DNA of 5,743 nucleotides, taken from NCBI GenBank assembly GCA_964606055.1, contig CAZSFA010000173.1, positions 1-5,743 of the forward strand. Reading direction: 5' to 3'. Position 1 is the first letter of the stretch. The number at the start of each line of letters is the position of its first letter. This document shows, in pieces, positions 1 to 4,895 of the stretch. Source of the stretch: Roseitalea sp964606055. Its GTDB lineage: Bacteria > Pseudomonadota > Alphaproteobacteria > Rhizobiales > Rhizobiaceae. The position numbers and the translations under genes are program-made. The notes under the pieces are model-generated. The model was not told the DNA's origin, made no database searches, and saw only the letters and a list, made by a program, of their open reading frames with translations.

Positions 1-840
1 ATTGTCGCTTCGGAGCAGGATCACCTGGTCTTCAGTGATCAGCGGCTTGCCGGGCATCATCTGGAAGAAGCGGCCCTGCATGTGCGCCGCCCACCAGGGA
101 ACGGAGACAAGCGCGCGCCGGCGCTCGATGATCTGAAGCATTTCTTCCAGGCACTTGCGGAAGCTCATCACCTCCGGGCCGCCAAGCTCATAGGTCGCGC
201 CGGGCGTGAGCTGCCCGTCGATCGCACGCGCGAACGCTTCGGCGACATCGCCGACATAGACCGGCTGAAAACGGGTTTCGCCGCCGCCGATCAGCGGCAG
301 GACCGGCGAAAAGCGCGCCATGTCGGCAAACTGGTTGAAGAAGTCGTCCTCGGGACCAAACACGATCGACGGACGCATGATGATCGCATCCTCGCCGAGC
401 AGTTCGCGCACCCAGCGCTCTCCCAGCCCCTTTGAGCGGGCATAGCTGGATTTGCTCTCGGGGTCGGCGCCGATGGCCGATCCGTGCACGAGCGGGATGC
501 CGGCCGCCTTGCAGGCGTCAGCAACGTTGCGCGCGCCGATCTCCTGCACCGCGCCAAAGCCCTGTTTGCCGGTCTCGAACAGGATGCCGACCAGATTGAT
601 CGCGGCGTCGGCGCCCTCAAGCGCCCGTTCGACCGACCATTTGTGCCGCAGATTGGCCTGAACCGCAGCGATTTGACCGACATCGCCCAGCGGCTGCAGA
701 TGATGGGCCAGATCGGGGCGCCGCACCGCCGCGCGAACCCGGTGCCCGCGTTTGGCGAGCGCCCGGGTGACATGGCGGCCGACGAAACCCGATGCGCCGA
801 AAACGGTGACGACTTTGGGCAGGTTGGACAGCGTCTTCAT
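1..840 (-). CDS. Complex I NDUFA9 subunit family protein (atypical SDR, NAD(P)-binding), C-terminus cut by window edge
   Basis: This is the first 280 residues of a protein whose family is usually about 320-330 residues long, so the C-terminus lies beyond position 1. It is an atypical short-chain dehydrogenase/reductase related to the mitochondrial complex I accessory subunit NDUFA9. The N-terminal Rossmann nucleotide-binding motif GASGFVG is at residues 15-21, after beta strand VVTVF. An intact YxxxK pair (Y133, K137 in SYARSK) follows, then the family-typical stretch RPSIVFGPEDDFFNQFA at about 156-171. The start ATG at 838-840 has GGAG six bases upstream (complement of 847-850), and MKTLSNLPKV is typical of rhizobial members. 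In bacteria the exact role is unsettled: it may assist complex I assembly or stability, or act as an NADPH-binding oxidoreductase or epimerase-like enzyme. It lies 129 bases downstream of arfB on the same strand. Family assignment is firm; the function is inferred. Confidence 0.9.
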   Translation of the reverse strand, partial: MKTLSNLPKVVTVFGASGFVGRHVTRALAKRGHRVRAAVRRPDLAHHLQPLGDVGQIAAVQANLRHKWSVERALEGADAAINLVGILFETGKQGFGAVQEIGARNVADACKAAGIPLVHGSAIGADPESKSSYARSKGLGERWVRELLGEDAIIMRPSIVFGPEDDFFNQFADMARFSPVLPLIGGGETRFQPVYVGDVAEAFARAIDGQLTPGATYELGGPEVMSFRKCLEEMLQIIERRRALVSVPWWAAHMQGRFFQMMPGKPLITEDQVILLRSDN

Positions 841-969
841 CAGGGACTCCAGCGCGGTGGTGGCCCGCATGGGGCCGGTCAGCAGCAACAGGGCTGGCTC
901 TAGCGGCTTTGCCGGTCCGCGAAAAGAGGGTCATTGGACGCATCATGCCGGCGGCCGTTCTGCCGCCCT
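841..969 (-). other. Intergenic stretch between arfB and the NDUFA9-like gene
   Basis: These 129 bases separate the arfB stop from the next start on the minus strand. Just after the arfB stop there is a GC-rich inverted repeat, GGCGGC at 950-955 and GCCGCC at 962-967 with a six-base spacer. No T-run follows it on the minus strand, so it is at best a weak terminator or a stabilising 3' hairpin. I see no convincing -35/-10 pair for the downstream gene, although the gap is large enough to hold one. The GGAG ribosome binding site of the downstream gene lies at 847-850. Confidence 0.4.
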
Positions 970-1407
970 TCAATCGTCATCGCCGACGCGCCCGCGCATC
1001 TTCTTGACCGCGCCGCGCTCGGCCTTGTGCTTGAGCCGGCGTTCGACCGAGCCGCGTGTGGGGCGCGTCTTCTTGCGTGGTGGCGGCGGCGGAGCCAGCG
1101 CCTTGTCGATCAGCGCGACCAGCCGCTGGCGCGCATCGGCCCGATTGCGTTCGCGGGTCCGGTGCCGGCTTGCGTCGATCAGGATCTCGCCATGCTTGGT
1201 GGCACGGCTGCCCGCAAGGCGCATCAGGCGCGCAAGCTGCGGGTCGGTGAAAACGCCAGAAGCCACGGCGAGAAAACGCAACTGCACGGCGGTCGCGACC
1301 TTGTTGACGTTCTGCCCGCCCGGGCCCGACGCCTGGATGAACGTTTCGATCAACGCCCAGTCAGGCACGACCCGGCCGTCCGGCAGAGCGATCGGCTCAA
1401 GGCTCAT
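970..1407 (-). CDS. arfB: Alternative ribosome-rescue factor ArfB (YaeJ-type peptidyl-tRNA hydrolase)
   Basis: A 145-residue protein, close to the 140 of E. coli ArfB. It hydrolyses peptidyl-tRNA on ribosomes stalled at the 3' end of mRNAs lacking a stop codon, acting in the cytoplasm as a codon-independent release factor. The catalytic GGQ is at residues 30-32 within ASGPGGQNVNKV, the domain shared with class I release factors. It is followed by TAVQLRF and the usual ILIDASRHRTRERN stretch (75-88). The C-terminal tail (about 106-140) starts with five prolines and is rich in Arg and Lys, as expected for the segment that enters the empty mRNA channel. I chose ATG 1405-1407 because MSLEPIALPDGRVVPDW matches the family N-terminus. 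An in-frame ATG at 1459-1461 would add 18 unrelated residues and overlap the upstream gene. The chosen start lies 13 bases after the upstream stop with no strong Shine-Dalgarno, which suggests translational coupling. Confidence 0.93.
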   Translation of the reverse strand: MSLEPIALPDGRVVPDWALIETFIQASGPGGQNVNKVATAVQLRFLAVASGVFTDPQLARLMRLAGSRATKHGEILIDASRHRTRERNRADARQRLVALIDKALAPPPPPRKKTRPTRGSVERRLKHKAERGAVKKMRGRVGDDD

Positions 1408-1420
1408 GACGGACGGCCCG

Positions 1421-2113
1421 TCACGCCCGATCGGGGCCTTCGACCCATGTGCTGATCTCATCGACCGCTCGGCGTTCGATCGCGGGCACCTTGGCGCCGG
1501 CCGCAGGATAACCGGCGACCAACAGGATCACGGGCCGTTCATTGTCCGGCCGGCCGCAAATCTGCGACAGGAAACCCATGGGCGCGGGCGTGTGGGTAAG
1601 GGTCGCCAGTCCGGCATTGTGCAGTGCCGCGATCAGGAAACCGGTGGCGATGCCGACCGATTCGGGCACGTAGTAGTGCTTGACGCGCTCGCCTGCCGGG
1701 TCGACGCCGTGCCGCTTGGCGAAGATGACGATCAGCCAGGGGGCGGTGTCGAGAAACGGCTTGTCGGCATCGGTCCCGATCGGCGCCAGTGCCTGCAGCC
1801 ATTCATCGCCGGCGCGACCGCCGTAAAAGGCGCGCTCCTCTTCTTCGGCGGCGGCGCGAATGCGCGCCTTGGTCGCGGGATCGGAAATGGCGACGAAATG
1901 CCATGGTTGCTGGTTTGCGCCCGACGGTGCGGTGCCGGCGGTGCGGATGCAGTCGACGATCACCGAACGCGGCACCGGCCGGTCGGCGAAATCGCGCACC
2001 GTGCGCCGCCGGGCCATCAGATCGGCAAAGCCGGCTGCGCGATCGGCCACGGCGTCGGGCGCACGTTCGATGAAATCGAGAGGGATGTGCGGCGGCTTGG
2101 CTTGGACGGTCAT
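1421..2113 (-). CDS. Iodotyrosine deiodinase-like FMN flavoprotein (nitroreductase superfamily)
   Basis: A 230-residue cytoplasmic FMN enzyme of the nitroreductase superfamily. Bacterial members of the IYD branch are known; the animal enzyme reductively removes iodide from mono- and diiodotyrosine. Compared with my memory of human IYD, the sequence aligns without gaps from R36 to P176 at a constant offset of 64. FMN-phosphate contacts R36, R37 and T38 match human R100, R101 and S102. RTAGTAPSGA is at 57-66, and LDTAP (121-125) and HYY (146-148) are shared. The lid residues that bind the halotyrosine zwitterion and flavin are all present: E93, Y97 and K118 (human E157, Y161, K182), as is T175 (human T239, near flavin N5). 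The C-terminus keeps GYP (201-203) and KVPAIERR. There is no signal peptide or membrane anchor, unlike the animal enzyme. ATG 2111-2113 is the only sensible start. It sits 57 bases after pckA and just upstream of arfB. The subfamily call is strong; true substrate is unproven and could be another halophenol or nitroaromatic. Confidence 0.85.
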   Translation of the reverse strand: MTVQAKPPHIPLDFIERAPDAVADRAAGFADLMARRRTVRDFADRPVPRSVIVDCIRTAGTAPSGANQQPWHFVAISDPATKARIRAAAEEEERAFYGGRAGDEWLQALAPIGTDADKPFLDTAPWLIVIFAKRHGVDPAGERVKHYYVPESVGIATGFLIAALHNAGLATLTHTPAPMGFLSQICGRPDNERPVILLVAGYPAAGAKVPAIERRAVDEISTWVEGPDRA

Positions 2114-2116
2114 GGC

Positions 2117-2147
2117 TTCATCATGCCTCCCCGCAAGGCATGATGAA
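2117..2147 (-). promoter_or_regulatory. 12-bp perfect inverted repeat over the ribosome binding site of the IYD-like gene
   Basis: TTCATCATGCCT at 2117-2128 is exactly repeated in reverse complement as AGGCATGATGAA at 2136-2147, with a seven-base loop. On the minus-strand transcript the hairpin ends three bases before the start codon at 2113. The Shine-Dalgarno GGGGAGG (complement of 2126-2132) lies half in the loop (GGGG) and half in the stem (AGG). It follows the pckA stop by 23 bases. No U-run follows, so it is not a standard intrinsic terminator. It could modulate translation, protect the 3' end of pckA mRNA, or form a weak terminator. Confidence 0.6.
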
Positions 2148-2170
2148 AGGGGTGGCAGATCCGCGGCCGG

Positions 2171-3781
2171 CTATTCGGCAGCCATCAGAAAAGCCGGGCC
2201 GGCATCGACAACATCGACATCGACCGCATCGTCAAAACGCTCGAAGTTGTCGCGGAACATTGCGGCCAGACGCGCCGCCTGCGCGTCATAGGCCGATGGA
2301 TCAGCCCATGTCGAACGCGGGTCGAGGATAGACGCATCAACACCGTCGACCGCCAGCGGCACCTCAAAGCCGAAGTTCGGATCGGTCCGGAACACCGCTT
2401 CGTCCAGCGAACCGTCGAGCGCGGCGGCCAGCAGGGCGCGCGTCGCCCTGATCGGCATACGATGCCCGACGCCATAGGCGCCACCGGTCCAGCCGGTGTT
2501 GACCAGCCAGCAATGCGTGCCGTTGCGGGCGATCAGGTCGCGCAGCAGGTTGCCGTACTCGGAAGGATGCCGCGGCATGAACGGCGCTCCGAAACAGGTC
2601 GAAAACGTCGCTTCGGGTTCGGTCACGCCCTTCTCCGTGCCGGCGACCTTGGCGGTGTAGCCCGAAAGGAAGTGGTACATCGCCTGGGCCGGCGTCAGCC
2701 GCGCGATCGGCGGCATCACGCCGAACGCATCTGCCGTCAGCATGATGATGGTGCGGGCGTGGCCGGCGCGACCGGTTGCGCTGGCATTGGGGATGAAGTC
2801 GAGCGGATAGGCGCAGCGCGTGTTCTCGGTCAGCGAACCGTCGTCGAAGTCGGGTTCGCGACGGCCATCGAGCACGACGTTCTCGAGGACCGTCCCGAAA
2901 CGCTGCGTCGTGGCATGGATCTCGGGCTCGGCCTCCGCGCTCAGCCGGATGGTCTTGGCATAGCATCCGCCCTCGAAGTTGAAGACGCCATCGGGCCCCC
3001 AGCCATGCTCGTCATCGCCGATCAGCGTGCGATCCGGATCGGCCGACAGCGTGGTCTTGCCGGTGCCGGACAGGCCGAAGAACAACGCGACATCGCCGTC
3101 GGGGCCGGCATTGGCCGAGCAGTGCATCGGCATCAGGCCATCTTTGGGCAAAAGGTAGTTGAGCGCGGTGAACACCGACTTCTTCATCTCGCCGGCATAG
3201 GAGGTGCCGCCTATCAGCACGATCATCCGGGTCAGGTCGACCGCGATCACCGTATCGGTGCGGCAGCCGTGCCGCTCGGGATCGGCGCGGAACGAGGGCA
3301 GGTCGATGATCGTCATCTGCGGCACGAATGACGCAAGCGTCTCCCGCTCGGGGCGGATCAACAGGTTCCGAATGAACAGCGAGTGCCACGCTTTTTCCGT
3401 CACGACCCGGGTTCGGATCGCATGGTTCTCGTCGGCGCCGCCGATCAGATCCTGCACAAAAAGCGTCTTGTCGCGCGTCGCGGCCCGCATGTCCGCGTAG
3501 AGGCGTTCGAATGCATCGGGCGCCATCGCCGCATTGTTGTCCCACCACACGTGGCCGTCGACCGCGCGGTCGCGAACGATGAACTTGTCCCTGGCCGAGC
3601 GACCGGTGTGTTCGCCGGTTTCGGCAACCAGCGCACCATGCGCAGAGATGCGCGCCTCGGCATTGGCCAAGGCATATTCGTAGAGTTCGGCTTCGGTCAG
3701 GTTGTAATGGACGGCCGCCGCCTGGGCGATGCCGTTGGTTTCAAGTCCGTTTGCCGTGTTGAATACGCCGTGTGTTCTCAT
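2171..3781 (-). CDS. pckA: Phosphoenolpyruvate carboxykinase (ATP)
   Basis: A complete 536-residue ATP-type PEP carboxykinase, the normal length for rhizobial enzymes. It converts oxaloacetate and ATP to phosphoenolpyruvate, ADP and CO2 in the cytoplasm, the entry step of gluconeogenesis during growth on succinate and other C4-dicarboxylates. The oxaloacetate/PEP-binding TGRSARDKF is at 59-67. Metal ligands inferred by comparison with the E. coli enzyme are K201, H220 and D257. The P-loop GLSGTGKTTLS is at 236-246 (K242) and the kinase-2 motif LIGDDEHGW at 253-261. NTGWTGGAYGVG is at 428-439. I chose ATG 3779-3781 because GGTGG (complement of 3787-3791) lies five bases upstream, and because MRTHGVFN gives the usual length. 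An in-frame GTG at 3788-3790 would add three residues but lies within that binding site. It is transcribed divergently from chvI, and in Agrobacterium this gene is reported to respond to ChvG-ChvI. Confidence 0.97.
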   Translation of the reverse strand: MRTHGVFNTANGLETNGIAQAAAVHYNLTEAELYEYALANAEARISAHGALVAETGEHTGRSARDKFIVRDRAVDGHVWWDNNAAMAPDAFERLYADMRAATRDKTLFVQDLIGGADENHAIRTRVVTEKAWHSLFIRNLLIRPERETLASFVPQMTIIDLPSFRADPERHGCRTDTVIAVDLTRMIVLIGGTSYAGEMKKSVFTALNYLLPKDGLMPMHCSANAGPDGDVALFFGLSGTGKTTLSADPDRTLIGDDEHGWGPDGVFNFEGGCYAKTIRLSAEAEPEIHATTQRFGTVLENVVLDGRREPDFDDGSLTENTRCAYPLDFIPNASATGRAGHARTIIMLTADAFGVMPPIARLTPAQAMYHFLSGYTAKVAGTEKGVTEPEATFSTCFGAPFMPRHPSEYGNLLRDLIARNGTHCWLVNTGWTGGAYGVGHRMPIRATRALLAAALDGSLDEAVFRTDPNFGFEVPLAVDGVDASILDPRSTWADPSAYDAQAARLAAMFRDNFERFDDAVDVDVVDAGPAFLMAAE

Positions 3782-3903
3782 GGCTGCCACCAGGGTTTGA
3801 CACTGTTGCTGTCTCGGCAGGCCGCGATCGTGTCACAACCTGCGAGAGCATCGCGTCAAACAGAATTGTCGAAGCATCTCAAACCATTAATCGGTTTAAA
3901 AAG

Positions 3904-3928
3904 TTGAAAATCGTTTCAATCGTTTGAA
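3904..3928. repeat. Overlapping inverted and direct repeats TTGAAA-N4-TTTCAA-N4-TTGAA
   Basis: TTGAAA at 3904-3909 and TTTCAA at 3914-3919 form an inverted repeat with a four-base spacer. TTCAA at 3915-3919 and TTGAA at 3924-3928 form a second, overlapping one. The two TTGAA copies are exactly 20 bases apart, two helical turns. Read another way, TCGTTTCAA (3911-3919) and TCGTTTGAA (3920-3928) are back-to-back nine-base near copies. This layout is what a dimeric or tandem-binding regulator would use, but AT-rich promoter DNA can produce such patterns by chance. Confidence 0.4.
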
Positions 3929-3974
3929 TTCGACGGGTTTTTCACTCACCGTTAACCACGATGGGCGCCGAACG

Positions 3975-4028
3975 GGGAGAACCGCTCCCGACCCTAACCG
4001 GTCGGCGAGGTGTCGCGATCATGACACC
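3975..4028 (+). repeat. Cluster of three short inverted repeats upstream of chvI
   Basis: Three hairpin-capable segments follow one another: GGGAG/CTCCC (3975-3979 and 3985-3989), CGACC/GGTCG (3989-3993 and 4000-4004) and GGTGTC/GACACC (4009-4014 and 4023-4028). The first two share base 3989. They may lie in the chvI 5' untranslated region and fold in RNA, or the third may be a protein-binding site, since its spacer-plus-arm resembles a segment on the pckA side. The stems are only five to six base pairs, so confidence is limited. Confidence 0.35.
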
Positions 4029-4120
4029 GGTGCGTGAATGTGCCACATTTTGCTCCACATTTCGGCGCCATGGCATCGGCCATCACGTGACACGGATGGA
4101 AGGGACGCACGGCCATGGCC

Positions 4121-4126
4121 GGGGAG
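4121..4126 (+). promoter_or_regulatory. Ribosome binding site that decides the chvI start
   Basis: GGGGAG lies nine bases before ATG 4136-4138. This supports the start that gives the conserved N-terminus MQTIALVDDD. The competing in-frame ATG at 4115-4117 has AGGGA at 4101-4105, also nine bases upstream, so spacing alone does not exclude it; family conservation does the deciding. Confidence 0.65.
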
Positions 4127-4135
4127 AACTACAGC

Positions 4136-4843
4136 ATGCAGACCATCGCGCTTGTCGATGACGATCGAAACATTCTGACGTCGGTCACCATCTCGCTGGA
4201 AACCGAAGGGTTCCGCGTGGAGACCTACACCGACGGCGCATCGGCGCTGGAGGGCCTTCTGGCCAAACCGCCGAACCTGGCGATCTTCGACATCAAGATG
4301 CCACGCATGGATGGCATGGAGTTGCTGCGCCGTCTGCGCCAGAAATCGGACCTTCCGGTCATCTTCCTGACATCCAAGGACGACGAAATCGACGAACTGT
4401 TCGGGCTGAAGATGGGCGCCGACGACTTCATCACCAAACCGTTCTCGCAGCGCCTGCTGATCGAGCGGGTCCGGGCCATCCTGCGCCGCACCGCCGCGCG
4501 CGAGATCGCCATCAAGCCGGGCGAGAAGGCGGCCGCGCAGACGCTGGTGCGCGGCAATCTTGTGCTCGACCAGGAACGGCATACATGCACATGGAACGAA
4601 AAGCCGGTGACGCTGACGGTGACCGAGTTCCTGATCCTGTTCTCGCTCGCCCAGCGGCCCGGCGTCGTCAAGAGCCGCGATGCGCTGATGGACGCGGCCT
4701 ATGACGATCAGGTCTATGTCGACGACAGGACCATCGACAGCCACATCAAGCGGTTGCGCAAGAAGTTCAAGGCAACCGACGACAGTTTCGATATGATCGA
4801 AACGCTATATGGTGTGGGTTACCGCTTCCGCGAGGCGGCCTGA
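4136..4843 (+). CDS. chvI: Two-component response regulator ChvI (OmpR/PhoB family)
   Basis: A 235-residue DNA-binding response regulator. The receiver domain (about 1-118) has the acidic pocket D8-D9, phosphoacceptor D52 in FDIKMPRMDG, T79 in FLTSKDDE and K101 in ITKPFSQR. A variable linker (about 119-138) joins it to a winged-helix domain (about 139-235) with the recognition-helix region DDRTIDSHIKRLRKKF (196-211) and the wing motif YGVGYRF (225-231). The match to rhizobial ChvI, from memory, is near identity across both domains outside the linker. ChvI is phosphorylated by ChvG (ExoS) and controls envelope, exopolysaccharide, motility and acid-response genes; it is needed for host interaction and often for viability on rich media. 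The start at 4136 gives the conserved MQTIALVDDD; an ATG at 4115 would add seven residues. chvG follows after 52 bases, probably in one operon, and pckA lies divergently upstream. Confidence 0.96.
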   Translation: MQTIALVDDDRNILTSVTISLETEGFRVETYTDGASALEGLLAKPPNLAIFDIKMPRMDGMELLRRLRQKSDLPVIFLTSKDDEIDELFGLKMGADDFITKPFSQRLLIERVRAILRRTAAREIAIKPGEKAAAQTLVRGNLVLDQERHTCTWNEKPVTLTVTEFLILFSLAQRPGVVKSRDALMDAAYDDQVYVDDRTIDSHIKRLRKKFKATDDSFDMIETLYGVGYRFREAA

Positions 4844-4895
4844 CACCGCCCGCCACACACTTGCGCCCGCCCGATGGCGCGCGCCGAACGGGGGC
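4844..4895 (+). other. Short chvI-chvG intergenic spacer
   Basis: These 52 GC-rich bases hold no terminator-like hairpin followed by T residues, which fits co-transcription of chvI and chvG. The only ribosome-binding-like run is GGGGG at 4890-4894, which is too close to ATG 4896 (one base) but well placed for the in-frame GTG at 4902. Confidence 0.5.

Larger units (their letters stand above)
3782..4135. promoter_or_regulatory. Divergent promoter region between pckA and chvI
   Basis: This 354-base region has no convincing gene. It must hold the pckA promoter (leftward) and the chvI promoter (rightward). Its core, about 3855-3960, is clearly AT-richer than the flanking coding DNA and contains overlapping TTGAA/TTCAA half sites (3904-3928) and AAACC-N7-GGTTT (3881-3897). 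The part nearer chvI (about 3973-4030) is GC-rich with several small inverted repeats. CCACATTT is repeated at 4043-4050 and 4055-4062. I could not find a clean -35/-10 pair with 16-18 base spacing on either strand, so the transcription starts are not assigned. Confidence 0.7.

Noticed and set aside
1408..1461. Longer arfB start at 1461
   Set aside because: It would overlap the upstream gene by about 40 bases and add residues not found in the family; the start at 1407 gives the normal N-terminus and length.
752..2143. A 463-codon open frame on the plus strand
   Set aside because: It lies antisense to the IYD-like gene, arfB and the start of the NDUFA9-like gene. It has no recognisable domain and is rich in Arg, Ala and Gly as expected for a shadow frame in GC-rich DNA.
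2117..2147. Intrinsic terminator for pckA
   Set aside because: The hairpin is strong, but on the minus strand it is followed by GCCATGACC rather than a U-run, and it overlaps the next gene's ribosome binding site.
2462..3331. A 289-codon open frame on the plus strand
   Set aside because: It is entirely antisense to the well-conserved pckA and shows no family motif.
3904..3932. TTGAAA at 3904 as a -35 box for chvI
   Set aside because: At 17-18 base spacing the downstream hexamers are AATTCG or ATTCGA, poor -10 matches, so I did not assign a promoter.
3961..4161. A 66-codon open frame starting in the intergenic region
   Set aside because: It overlaps the chvI start out of frame, has no ribosome binding site of note and no recognisable sequence.
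4019..4744. A 241-codon open frame on the minus strand
   Set aside because: It is antisense to chvI, whose frame is nearly identical to known ChvI; the minus-strand product resembles nothing I know.
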